NCBI GenBank assembly: GCA_013178275.1
Contig: JABLWZ010000006.1
Location: 248,001-312,000, forward strand
Direction: 5' to 3'
DNA: 64,000 nt
Source: Bacillota bacterium
GTDB taxonomy: Bacteria; Bacillota; Ch66; Ch109
The translations under genes and the position numbers were made by a program. Under the pieces are notes generated by a model. It was not told where the DNA came from. It made no database searches and saw only the letters and a list, made by a program, of their open reading frames with translations. Shown in pieces: positions 51,462 through 61,200 of the stretch; within the stretch, counting starts at the first letter, position 1; each line of letters starts with the position of its first letter.

Positions 51462-52598
51462 TTATCTCAGTAATATCGCAGCCACTATCATCCGCTGCAT
51501 ATCGTTGACCCCTTCCACTATCTCGCCGATCACCACGTCACGGTAGATGCGCTCCACCACGTAGTCCTTCATCACCCCGTAGGAGCCGTGCAGCTGGACC
51601 GCCAGACGGGCCACATCCACGGCGGTCTCGGTCACGAAGGTCTTGGTCAGTGCGGACTCCTTGGCGAACAGCACCGAGTTCTTCATATTGTCCGCCAGGT
51701 AGGCGAGCCGGTAGGTCATCCAGCGGGCCGCCTCCACCTTGATGGCGATGTCCGCCACCATCCTCTGGATGGTGGGGAACTTGGCTATCGGCTTGTCGCG
51801 GTGGATCTTCTCCTTGGCGTACTTGATAGACTCCTCCAGCGCCCTCTGGATACCGCCCAGGGAGGTGGAGCTGACCCCTATCTTCCCGTAGGAGATGCCC
51901 GCCTGGAGGATGGGGTACCCCTTACCCTTCTCTCCGATCAGGTTGGCCGCCGGGACCCGCACGTCCTTGAAGTAGACGTCGTAGGTGTGGCCTCCCCGCA
52001 TCCCGCTCTTTTCCCACGGCTCCGAAAGCGAGTAGCCGGGACAGAACTTATCCACTACGAAGCCGGTAGGCGCTCCCGACTCGTCGTCGGTCGCGAAGAC
52101 CACCATCGGCCCTTCCATGTCGGCCGCCGAGATGAAGCGCTTGGTCCCGTTGATGACGTACTCGTCCCCGTCCCGCTTCGCGGTAGTTGTTATCATCTTC
52201 GGGTCTGAGCCGGTGGCCGGCTCGGTGAACGCGAAGGAGGCCACCTTCTTGCCCGCGCAGCAAGGGGGCAACCACTGCTTCTTCTGCTCCGGGGTGCCGA
52301 AGATGTTGATGGCCCCAAGTCCCAGCATGTTTACCGAGAAGGCCAGGGACACCCCGCTGGAACACCTGGCGAGCTGCTCCGCGACCAGCGCATAGCTCAT
52401 GTATCCCGCCCCGGCCCCGCCGTACTCTTCCGCGAAAGGAATGCCCATCAGTTCGAGTTCACCCAGCTCGAGGTATATCTCCCTCGGTATCTCATTGTCC
52501 CTATCGATCTGGAAAGCGATGGGCTCGATCCGCTTCTCGGCGTACTCCCGGGCCGCCTTCTGGATGAGTTCCTGCTCCTTGGAAAGCTTAAATTCCAT
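51462..52598 (-). CDS. Acyl-CoA dehydrogenase (MCAD/SCAD-type active site)
   Basis: A 378-aa protein with ASFAFTEPATGSDPKMITTT, FISAADMEGPMVVFAT and HGSYGVMKDYVVERIYRD. The C-terminal segment GEIVEGVNDMQRMI keeps a glutamate at the MCAD catalytic position, unlike the other dehydrogenase at 44188. It oxidises a short acyl-CoA and gives electrons to the ETF encoded directly upstream. Confidence 0.92.
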   Translation of the reverse strand: MEFKLSKEQELIQKAAREYAEKRIEPIAFQIDRDNEIPREIYLELGELELMGIPFAEEYGGAGAGYMSYALVAEQLARCSSGVSLAFSVNMLGLGAINIFGTPEQKKQWLPPCCAGKKVASFAFTEPATGSDPKMITTTAKRDGDEYVINGTKRFISAADMEGPMVVFATDDESGAPTGFVVDKFCPGYSLSEPWEKSGMRGGHTYDVYFKDVRVPAANLIGEKGKGYPILQAGISYGKIGVSSTSLGGIQRALEESIKYAKEKIHRDKPIAKFPTIQRMVADIAIKVEAARWMTYRLAYLADNMKNSVLFAKESALTKTFVTETAVDVARLAVQLHGSYGVMKDYVVERIYRDVVIGEIVEGVNDMQRMIVAAILLR

Positions 52599-52617
52599 TC
52601 ATTATCACCCTTTCTTC

Positions 52618-53574
52618 TTATTTTTTCAAGCCGCTGATGATCCGCGGCACCACCTCGTGCAGGTCGCCGACTATCCCGTAGTCGGAGATCTGAAATATAT
52701 AAGCGTTGGGGTCGCTGTTTACCGCCACCAGGGTCCTGGCATCCCTGATCCCCACGTTAAACTGGACCTGTCCCGATATCCCCAGGCAGATGGCCAGCTG
52801 CGGCTTGCACTTCTTCCCCGAGAGCCCGACGATCCGGTCCTCGGACAGCCACTTCTGGTCGGTGGCCACAGGTTTGCTGCACGCCACCTCGCCGCCCAGC
52901 ATCCCGGCCAGTTCTTCCGCCAACGGCAGGTCTTCCCGGTGTTCCATCCCTTTACCCACGCATACCAGCACCTCGGCCTCCGAGATATCGGTCGAGTCAG
53001 CGGCCTTGGACTGCCGCTCCACCAGCCGGACCCGCGAGGGTTTAATCTCGAGGTCGATTTCCACCACCTCTCCGGCCGCCTCTCCCTCGGGAGCCGGATC
53101 GAAGGCCCGGGGCATCACCGAAACCACAGCGGCAGCCGTGCCGATCTCCTGGGTCATCACCGTCATGCCGCCAAGAGCGTAGCGCCGGCAGACCACCCGG
53201 CCATCCTTTACCTCAAGGTCGATGGCGTCGTTGATGCATCCTGCAGCCAGCTTCTGGGCCAGCCTTCCCGCCAGCTCCTTGCCCCTACGGGTGCAGCCGA
53301 GGAGGATCAACGAAGCCCCGGCGGCCTGGGCGATCTGCGCCAGCGCCTCGGCGTACGCGCCGGCCTCGAAATCCTGCAGCGCCTCCTGCCCTGCCCGGGG
53401 TATATAAACCTTCTGCGCCCCCCGTTTAAGGAAGCTCTCCGCCGGTTCCTTCCCCGGCAGCGCCAGCGAAACGGTCGATCCGCCCGCCCGGGCGATCTCC
53501 GCCGCCTTGTTCAGGAGTTCGAAAGACACCCGGCTGTTTTCGCTGAATACCAGTACTCCACCCATCTTCATCAC
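52618..53574 (-). CDS. etfA: Electron transfer flavoprotein alpha subunit
   Basis: A 318-aa protein with N-terminal ETF fold (GVLVFSENSRVSFELLNKAA) and C-terminal FAD domain (SEDRIVGLSGKKCKPQLAIC, LGISGQVQFNVGIRDA, VAVNSDPNAYIFQISDYGIV). It overlaps etfB by 4 bases; ATG at 53571 or 53565 may be the true start. It holds FAD and carries electrons from acyl-CoA dehydrogenase to FixC. Confidence 0.95.
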   Translation of the reverse strand: MMKMGGVLVFSENSRVSFELLNKAAEIARAGGSTVSLALPGKEPAESFLKRGAQKVYIPRAGQEALQDFEAGAYAEALAQIAQAAGASLILLGCTRRGKELAGRLAQKLAAGCINDAIDLEVKDGRVVCRRYALGGMTVMTQEIGTAAAVVSVMPRAFDPAPEGEAAGEVVEIDLEIKPSRVRLVERQSKAADSTDISEAEVLVCVGKGMEHREDLPLAEELAGMLGGEVACSKPVATDQKWLSEDRIVGLSGKKCKPQLAICLGISGQVQFNVGIRDARTLVAVNSDPNAYIFQISDYGIVGDLHEVVPRIISGLKK

Positions 53575-54350
53575 CTCACAGCGGCGCCTTCACTCAGCAG
53601 CGCCTTTATCAGATTGTCCACGTCAGCGTCGAGCCCCTCGCTGAAGAGGATGCGTTTTCGCTCCTGTTCCGGAGCCAGGTTGGAAAGGGTCCGCACCCTT
53701 GGCTGCATCCCTGCCAGGTCGAAGCCGAGCTCTCCCGGGGTAAGCTCCTGTTTCGGCTTGCGGCCCGCCTTAAGTATCGCGGTGACCGCCGGTATCCTGG
53801 CCTCGTTGATCTCGCTCACGACTGCCACCACCGCCGGCATCTCCACCTCCACCACCTCCAGGCAGTCCTCCAGACTGCGGGTGGCCCTCAACCTGCCCCC
53901 TTCCACCTGCAGTCCGTTCACGAAACCCACCTGCGGCATCCCCAGCAGCTCTGCCAGCCGGGGACCTACCTGTCCCGAGTAGTTGTCCCCCGAACCCTCG
54001 CCCAGGAGTATCAGGTCGACCTCCCCGATCTTCCCTATGGCCCGGGCGAGGACTTCCGCCGCGACCGCGCTCTCGGCGCCATCCAGCTGGGGTCCCGTCA
54101 CCAGAACCGCCTCGTCGGCTCCCATGGCCAGCGCCTCCTTGATGGTCTCGCCCAGGGCATCGGACCCGGCGGAGACGACCACCACCCGGCCCCCGTGCTG
54201 CTCCCTGAGACGGACCCCTTCCTCCAGGGCGTTCTTGTCGATATTACCCAGGGTCAAAGGGATGTTCTCCAGGACTGGCTCCCGGGTCTCCCGGCGGATT
54301 CTGACCTGCTGCAGGTCAACGGTTTGTTTTACACAGACGACGATGTTCAT
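53571..54350 (-). CDS. etfB: Electron transfer flavoprotein beta subunit
   Basis: A 259-aa protein: MNIVVCVKQTVDLQQVRIRR, ALAMGADEAVLVTGP and LILLGEGSGDNYSGQVGPRL. The conserved arginine-rich ETF-beta recognition part is present near ATRSLEDCLEVVEVEMPAVV. It is the first gene of the operon and forms the ETF dimer with the alpha subunit. Confidence 0.95.
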   Translation of the reverse strand: MNIVVCVKQTVDLQQVRIRRETREPVLENIPLTLGNIDKNALEEGVRLREQHGGRVVVVSAGSDALGETIKEALAMGADEAVLVTGPQLDGAESAVAAEVLARAIGKIGEVDLILLGEGSGDNYSGQVGPRLAELLGMPQVGFVNGLQVEGGRLRATRSLEDCLEVVEVEMPAVVAVVSEINEARIPAVTAILKAGRKPKQELTPGELGFDLAGMQPRVRTLSNLAPEQERKRILFSEGLDADVDNLIKALLSEGAAVR

Positions 54351-54381
54351 TCTTCAACCCCCTTAGATCCTTCGCCTTACC

Positions 54382-54411
54382 GTTATATTCGATAGTATCG
54401 GCCTTAACCAA
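54382..54411 (-). promoter_or_regulatory. Probable etfB promoter
   Basis: Minus strand TTGGTT (54411-54406) and TATAAC (54387-54382) are separated by 18 bases, about 30 bases before the etfB start. The divergent MarR gene suggests control at this region. Confidence 0.5.
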
Positions 54412-54528
54412 ACCAACCTATTTTACTTTTACTGGTAATAGATTCTACGCCTATCCCAAAATTCCTTCCATTCGTAATATCCGTGTGGGAATTTTTTTGA
54501 TAAAAATTTTAAAAGATAAAATATCGGA

Positions 54529-54558
54529 TTGACAAGGCATTTTGCGTAGGGGTAAAAT
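54529..54558 (+). promoter_or_regulatory. Probable marR promoter
   Basis: TTGACA (54529-54534) and TAAAAT (54553-54558) with an 18-base spacer, about 40 bases before the MarR ATG. A near-consensus housekeeping promoter. Confidence 0.65.
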
Positions 54559-54595
54559 TTACTGGAAAACACTGAACCGAGAAGGAAGTAACCAT

Positions 54596-55015
54596 ATGAA
54601 AGACTTTACCAAGTTCACCTGCTTCGCCATGAGAGTTACCATGAAAAAACTGGAGAAGCACCTCGCAGAACGCTTCGAGGGATTAGGGATCAACATACTG
54701 CAGTCCTTTATACTGATCAGTCTCATGGAAAAGGACGGCTCTACCCTGACCGAGGTCAGCAACCGGGCGATGATAGAGAACTCCTCCCTTACCACCCTGG
54801 TGGACCGGCTGGAGAGGGACGGGCTGGTGGTGCGGAGGATGGACGGCCAGGATCGGAGGGCGATCAGGCTCTACCTCACAGAAAGCGGTAATGCCCTGGC
54901 CGAAAAGGCGCTGCAGGCCCTGGCCGAGTTCAACTGGCACCTGAAGAACCGCCTGGGTGGGCTGGAGGACCCGTTCCTGAAGGGGCTGTCGGCCGTCTCC
55001 GAGAGCCTGGATTAA
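54596..55015 (+). CDS. MarR family transcriptional regulator
   Basis: A 139-aa winged-helix protein. The HTH and wing are LTEVSNRAMIENSSLTTLVD, RLERDGLVVRRMDGQDRRAI, then RLYLTESG. The ATG at 54596 is preceded by GAAGGAA. It is divergent from etfB and is likely to control that operon in response to an acyl-CoA or aromatic ligand, by analogy with other MarR-type regulators. Confidence 0.9.
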   Translation: MKDFTKFTCFAMRVTMKKLEKHLAERFEGLGINILQSFILISLMEKDGSTLTEVSNRAMIENSSLTTLVDRLERDGLVVRRMDGQDRRAIRLYLTESGNALAEKALQALAEFNWHLKNRLGGLEDPFLKGLSAVSESLD

Positions 55016-55035
55016 CACGATATACTAAAAGTATC

Positions 55036-55070
55036 AAAAGCCGTCCCCTCACACTGGGGATGGCTTTTAG
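55036..55070 (+). terminator. Rho-independent terminator after marR
   Basis: Inverted repeat AAAAGCCGTCCCC...GGGGATGGCTTTT followed by AGTTT, 20 bases after the stop codon. Confidence 0.82.
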
Positions 55071-55158
55071 TTTACAGCTTCAAATTTAGACATTTTTTTG
55101 CGATACTGTAATCAGTGTAAATACCAAATCAGTTATCAATACCCAGAGGATACCACAC

Positions 55159-57012
55159 ATGCGAAAATCAAGATACATGAGCATAATCCTTCCCCTGCTG
55201 CCGGCGTTGCTGGTCATGCTGCTTTTACTGATGAACGCGGCCGCTGCCAGGTCGTCATTCCCCACGGTCAGGGACGGGGTACTGGACCTCTCAGCCTGGG
55301 ACTATCAAAAAACCGGGGCATTCAACCTGGAAGGTGAATGGGAGTTTTACTGGGACCGGTCCCTCAGCCGGCCGGAGATCGAGAGCGGCCGCGAACAGCC
55401 GGGGATTATCGAGGCCCCCGGCCTTTGGACCGATTATGAGCTGGACGGACAGGAACTGCCCGCTTTCGGCCAGGCTACCTACCGGGCACACGTGGTCCAC
55501 GCCCCGGTCGGTCAGCGTTTTGCGATAAGGGTGCAAAACCAGGCCTCGGCCTACCGCCTGTATATCGACGACTATCTGATCGCCCAAAACGGTGATTTCG
55601 GCGACACGGCCGGCGCGCCGGTATCCCGTTACCGCCCTCAGTTCACGGAGTTCACCCCGGAACGGGACAGCTTCGATATCATCCTGCAGGTCTCCAACAG
55701 CGCCTACGCGGTCGGCGGCATGTGGGACTGGTTGATGTTCGGCCTGGCTGAACCGATGTCCTTCACCAACAACGCGGTCAAGGTCGTCGTCTACATCTCC
55801 ATCGGCAGCCTGCTGGTGATGTGCTTATTCTTCGCCATCATGTTCGCGGTGGTCCGCAAGGAGAAGGAACTGCTGGTGATATGCGCCATCGGCCTGTTGG
55901 TAATGGTCCGCTACCTGGAGTCGGGAAACATGATAATCACACACCTGCTTCCCGGGATGCCCATCGCCGGGTTTGGCTGGATCGATTACCTTACCGGGGT
56001 CTGGAGCCAGTTCTTCCTGCTCTACTTCGTGTACCTCACCTACTCCCCCCTGGTGAACCGCTGGCTGGTACGCATCCTTCTGGCATATTCCATTCTCGCG
56101 TCTATAGCTATTCTGACCTTACCCTTCGAGATAGTGGCCAGCACCTACCTGGTGATGAGCCTCCTGTTTCTGCTGGTGCTGACCGTCATCGTCGTGGTCA
56201 CCGCCCGCGCCGCTTATGAATACCGGACCGGTTCCCGCTCCCTGCTGGCGGCTATGGCATTCATCCTGTTCTCCATGTTCTACGAGCTTTGGGGCAACGA
56301 CCCGTCCATCACCTACTTCCTCATCAACTGCTGGGTGCTGGACTTCACCGTCCTGTTCCTGGTGCAGTGCTCCATCGTCGCCCGGAGGTATCGGGAGACC
56401 CAGCGGCTGGAGCTGGGTCTGCTGAAAAGCCAGATCCGCCCCCATTTCGTGCACAACTCCCTGGCCTCCATCATCTCCATCTCCCGCCGGGACAGCGAAA
56501 GGGCGCGCGAACTCCTGGTGGACTTCAGCAGCTACCTGCGCGGTTGCTACGACTACGAGGGTGACGACATGGTCCCGCTCGAACAGGAACTGGAATTCGT
56601 CCGCGCCTACGTCGCTCTCGAACAGGCGCGTTTCGGCGAGAAGTTTAAGGTGGAGTATCAGGTCGAGGCGTCGAATGTGCTGGTCCCCCCGCTGATACTG
56701 CAGCCGCTGGTGGAAAACGCCTTCATCCACGGCCTCCGCGAAAAAGAAGCGGGCGGGACGGTCGTGGTCTATGCCCGGCGCGACAAAAACGACCGGCTGA
56801 GGCTGGGCGTGGCCGACGACGGCATCGGGATGAACGCCAGGCCAAAGTCCCCGGTGGAAAGGCAGGGCATCGGCATCAGCAACATCAATCAACGCCTGGC
56901 GCGGCTCTTCAACACCCGGCTGGTCTTCTCCGTGCCGGAGGGCGGCGGGTGCGAGGTATTCATGGAGATACCTTACCGGGAGGTGGACTGCGATGCGGGT
57001 TATGCTTATTGA
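55159..57012 (+). CDS. 7TM sensor histidine kinase (LytS/YesM-type core)
   Basis: A 617-aa protein. A signal segment (11-29) is followed by an extracellular jelly-roll-like 7TMR-DISM domain (residues about 35-200), seven membrane helices (about 210-405), and a His_kinase domain: LLKSQIRPHFVHNSLASI carries the phospho-histidine, followed by the ATPase part (LILQPLVENAFIHGLREKEA, VADDGIGM, RQGIGISNINQRL). The extracellular part may bind a carbohydrate, as in other 7TMR-DISM receptors. It overlaps the response regulator gene by 20 bases. Confidence 0.92.
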   Translation: MRKSRYMSIILPLLPALLVMLLLLMNAAAARSSFPTVRDGVLDLSAWDYQKTGAFNLEGEWEFYWDRSLSRPEIESGREQPGIIEAPGLWTDYELDGQELPAFGQATYRAHVVHAPVGQRFAIRVQNQASAYRLYIDDYLIAQNGDFGDTAGAPVSRYRPQFTEFTPERDSFDIILQVSNSAYAVGGMWDWLMFGLAEPMSFTNNAVKVVVYISIGSLLVMCLFFAIMFAVVRKEKELLVICAIGLLVMVRYLESGNMIITHLLPGMPIAGFGWIDYLTGVWSQFFLLYFVYLTYSPLVNRWLVRILLAYSILASIAILTLPFEIVASTYLVMSLLFLLVLTVIVVVTARAAYEYRTGSRSLLAAMAFILFSMFYELWGNDPSITYFLINCWVLDFTVLFLVQCSIVARRYRETQRLELGLLKSQIRPHFVHNSLASIISISRRDSERARELLVDFSSYLRGCYDYEGDDMVPLEQELEFVRAYVALEQARFGEKFKVEYQVEASNVLVPPLILQPLVENAFIHGLREKEAGGTVVVYARRDKNDRLRLGVADDGIGMNARPKSPVERQGIGISNINQRLARLFNTRLVFSVPEGGGCEVFMEIPYREVDCDAGYAY

Positions 57013-58111
57013 CGACGAACAGCCCGGCATCGACGAGCTTTCATACCTGCTCGGGAAGTACCCCGATATCGAGATAGCCGGGGCGTTTACCAACCCGCTC
57101 AGGGGTTTGGAGGCGGTCGAAAGGGTCAAACCCGACGCGGTCTTCCTCGACATCGACATGCCCCACGCCGACGGGCTGGAGCTGGCACTGCGCATCCAGT
57201 CGCTGCAGGCTGGCATCATCGTGGTTTTCGTCACCGCCTACGCCAAGTACGCGCTGGACTCCTTCAAGGCCTATCCCCTCGACTACCTGCTGAAGCCGGT
57301 CAAGGAGGCGCGGCTCGACGCCACAGTCGAGCACATGCGGAGGGTCAACCAGATGTTCCACCCCGACTTTAGAAGATCGTCCTCCCTGCACATCCGCTGT
57401 TTCGGCAGGTTCGAGATTGCCGCCCCGAACACCGGCGCCGATATTAAATGGGGCACCCGTCGGGTGAAGGAACTCCTGATGTACCTGATCGACCTCTGTG
57501 GAGCCGTCCCCACCCGCGGCGAACTGGTCAGGACCGTGTTCGGCGGGGCGGACGACAAAAAGACCGCCAACAACATCTACGTCACCATCTACAAGCTGCG
57601 CGGCATCCTGGACGGGCTCGACCCGGAACGGCGCCTGATCAGGCTGCGGGATGACTACTCGCTGGAGGTGTCGCCGGGTATCTGCGACTATCTGGATTTC
57701 ATGAGCTTCGCCCGTCAGAACCCCACCATCACCCAGAAAAACGCGGTCGCGGCCGCGAAAGCGCTCAACCGGTGCGGCGGCGGGTACCTGGAAGGCGTCG
57801 ACTACCCGTGGGCCGCCGACACGGCCTCCGTGGTGGAGGCCGAATACGAACGCATCAGCCTGGGGCTGGCAAGGGTGCACCTGAACGCGGGCCGGTCGAG
57901 AGAGGCCGAGAACGTACTGCAGGCCCTGCTGACGAGGGACCCGCTCTCCGAGGAGGGCCACACCGCCCTGCTGGACCTGTACATGAGAAACGGCAGCGAC
58001 TCCAATTACCGTTCCGCGTACCTGGAGTACGCCCGCATACTGAAAAACGACCTGGGAGAAGAACCCTCCCCCGCCTACACCCGCCACTACCGGGAGATCG
58101 AGAGCAAATAA
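56993..58111 (+). CDS. Response regulator with BTAD/SARP-like output
   Basis: A 372-aa protein. The receiver domain is at 1-120 with acid pocket D7-D8, phospho-acceptor D53 (VFLDIDMP), FVTAYAKYAL and K in LLKPV. Residues about 130-225 are a winged-helix DNA-binding domain (CFGRFEI, RRVKELLMYLIDLCGAVPTR, NNIYVTIYKLRGIL). Residues about 230-372 are a TPR-like BTAD domain (AENVLQALLTRDPLSEEGHT). Such proteins are transcription factors of the SARP type with a receiver added. The large surface gene downstream is a plausible target. Confidence 0.9.
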   Translation: MRVMLIDDEQPGIDELSYLLGKYPDIEIAGAFTNPLRGLEAVERVKPDAVFLDIDMPHADGLELALRIQSLQAGIIVVFVTAYAKYALDSFKAYPLDYLLKPVKEARLDATVEHMRRVNQMFHPDFRRSSSLHIRCFGRFEIAAPNTGADIKWGTRRVKELLMYLIDLCGAVPTRGELVRTVFGGADDKKTANNIYVTIYKLRGILDGLDPERRLIRLRDDYSLEVSPGICDYLDFMSFARQNPTITQKNAVAAAKALNRCGGGYLEGVDYPWAADTASVVEAEYERISLGLARVHLNAGRSREAENVLQALLTRDPLSEEGHTALLDLYMRNGSDSNYRSAYLEYARILKNDLGEEPSPAYTRHYREIESK

Positions 58112-58133
58112 TCCCAACAAGTAAAGTAAAAAT

Positions 58134-58185
58134 AATCACCCCTGGTCCGCTTTAACAAACAGCCGGCCAGGGGTGATTTCGTTTT
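58134..58185 (+). terminator. Rho-independent terminator after the response regulator gene
   Basis: A 12-base stem AATCACCCCTGG...CCAGGGGTGATT with TCGTTTTC behind it, 22 bases after the stop codon. Confidence 0.88.
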
Positions 58186-58271
58186 CGGCGGTACGGAACC
58201 GTTATTTAAGATTTTTTAAGATCGGGCATTTAAGGTATACTTATCACTTTTTTCGAAAGGAGCCATCGCTT

Positions 58272-61200
58272 ATGTTTTTCATCAGAAACCGTCATCGGAC
58301 AGCGATATCCCTGTGCCTGGTACTGCTGATGGCGTGTTCGCTGCCCGGCGCGCTGACCCTGGCCGAGGGGGAAACACCATCGATCAATCCTCCATCGGTC
58401 AGTCAAGCCGTTTACGGACAGGAACCTGACCCTGGTCAGTTCCCGGGCTCGCCCGCAGTGACCACTCCCAGCCCTGAAACCGATGGTCCGGTTCAATTAC
58501 CCTCGGTTCCCGAGCAGCAGAACGGAAGCCAGGACAACAACCCAACCGGCGGACAGGAACCGGGAACTGGTTCCACCCAATCGCCTACGTCGGAACAGCC
58601 TCCCAGCGGGTCGGAACCGCCGGCGAATCCCGATCCGGTTCAGGCCCCGGCCGAAAAACCGAGTACCGAAAACGAAATAATGGAACCAGCACCCAACCCG
58701 ACAAATCCAACACCGACTTTTACCCTTCTGAACGCCCAGGCCTTATTGACCGATTTCAGCATAACCACATCCGAACTATCGCCGGCGGTGGTCGGCAAGC
58801 CTTACAGCATGTACTTAAACAGCGCTAATGGCATTGCCCCTTATAACTGGAGCATCGTATCGGGCGCCCCGGCATGGTTGAGCTGCAGCGCCTCGACCGG
58901 CGAATTGACCGGCACCCCGACCGAGGCGGGTACATACCCCCTGGAGATACAGGTGATTGACGGCAGCACCCCGGCGAACAGCGCCACCAGTACGCTGACC
59001 CTGACCGTGAATACGGCCCTGGAGATATCCACCACCAGCATCCCCGAGGGCGCGGTGGGCATGCCCTACAGCGCGACGGTGACAGCCACCGGTGGCGTTG
59101 CGCCCTACCACTGGACCCTCCCCGCCATCGTGCCTGACTGGTTGACCATCGACCCCGATACCGGGGTTATCAGCGGCACCCCGACCGATTATTATTTCAG
59201 CTTTATCGCGGTCCGGGTGTTCGACAGCAGCGGAAGCGGAAGCACACCCGCCGCATACGCGGACAAGTGGCTGGACCTGCACATCTACGACGACCCGGTC
59301 GCAGCCACCCCCAGGATGCTTGAATCCGGGTCTCTGAACGGCAGTACGGTCAACCTCGCATTGATAGGCACGGAATTCAACACTCCCACCCTCGCCGCCG
59401 GCGACTTCGTCCTGATCAACCCGCCGGCAGGCCTGTCAGTCGCGGAGGCGGTCTACAGCGACCCCACCCACTGCAGCATCCGCCTGGCTTACAGCGGGGG
59501 GACTCTTCCAGTCAACGACACCGATTTCCGCATTCAGGTGAAGGCGTCGGCGGTGACCGCGGGGATCGACCTGAATTCGAACATCGTCGTGATAACCGCC
59601 CCCATGGACGCCGCCCGGCAGGGCGTGACAGCGGGAAATACACCGACCCGGGCCGCGGTCAACCCGGTTACCGGCCTGGCGTACGTCACCAATCTGATGA
59701 ACCGCACCATAACCATCATCGACACCGGCAACAACCCCACCCAGCTGAACACCAACCAGCGCCGTCCTTTCAGCGTAGGGATAAACCCCAACACCAACCG
59801 GGTCTACGTAGCCAACAAGGTGGAGAACACCGTGAGCGTGCTGGGCGGAAGCACCGGCACGGTATTGAGCACCATCACCCTGGGGGCGGGCGACCCCTCG
59901 AACGACATCCGGGACCTGGTTGTCAACCCCGACACCGACAAGGTCTATATCGCCCACTACACCGCGAAAAAACTGATCGTCATCAACGGCGCCGACAACA
60001 CCTTCAAGACCATCAGCCTGCCCGACGCTCCCTCGGCCATCGCGCTCAATCGAGCGACCAATAGGGTCTATGTCTGCATGCCTGAGGTCAGTGTCCACCA
60101 GATGACTGTCATCAACGGAGCAGACGACTCGGTGATAACCACCCTCGACGTCGATTACTATCCCAACTCGCTGGCGGTGAACCCGTCGACCAACCGGGTC
60201 TACGTGACCTCCAGCACCGGGAACAAGGTACAGGTGATAGACGGCGCAACCAATACCATCATCAATGAGATACCGGTGGACATATACCCGGTCGACACGG
60301 CGGTCAACGAAAACACCAACCGTGTATACGTAGCCAACCTCCAGAGCTACACAGTCAGCGTGATAAACGGGGATGACAGCTCGGTGGTCAGCATACCCAT
60401 GCCGGGCAAGCCGATGGACCTAGTCGTCAACCCGACCTCCAACCGGGTGTACGTGACCGGCACCGACACCAACCAGTTGACAGAGATAAGGGGTTCCGAT
60501 AACACCTCGACCTCCATCACCGTCGGCGCCAGCCCGGCTAGTCTCGCGGTCAACCCCGTCAACGGCCGGGTATATGTGCCCGACGGGAGCGGCTGCTCGG
60601 TCATCATGCCCAACGTTCCCGTCGTGGTTCCCGATACCCCCACCATCAGCCCGAACGGCGGCGACTTCACCAACGGCGTGCAGGTTACCATCACCGGCAG
60701 CGGCGGGACGGTTTACTACACCACCGACGGTTCCGACCCGACTGACGGCACCGGTATCGAGTATAACGGACCGTTTACCCTGGCCGCTTCGGCCACGGTG
60801 AAGGCGGCGGTACAGAACGACTCTTCGTGGAGCGGTGTCACGAGTGCTGTGTTCACCGTCAATGTCCAGGCCACCACCCTCGTACTGAGCAACGAGGAGG
60901 GCGGGCTGATCGATAATTTGATTGCGGCGGGGTACGGAAACAAAAGCTTATTTGACGCTTTGGTTTCATTGCAGGAGGCTTCCGGCGGGGTAATTACGGA
61001 TGATTTCCTTGAAACGCTGGCATTAAATGACGCAAGCAGCCCAATATTAACACAGATGCTGAACAGTTACACCGGACTGAACGGCGCCATCGCCATCAAT
61101 ACGGATGGAACGGTATTCACCATGACGAGCGTAAAAGGCCGAGATTATCATGGTCAATCAGGATATTCCACCTACCCCGAAGGCGGAGCAATAGAGCTAT

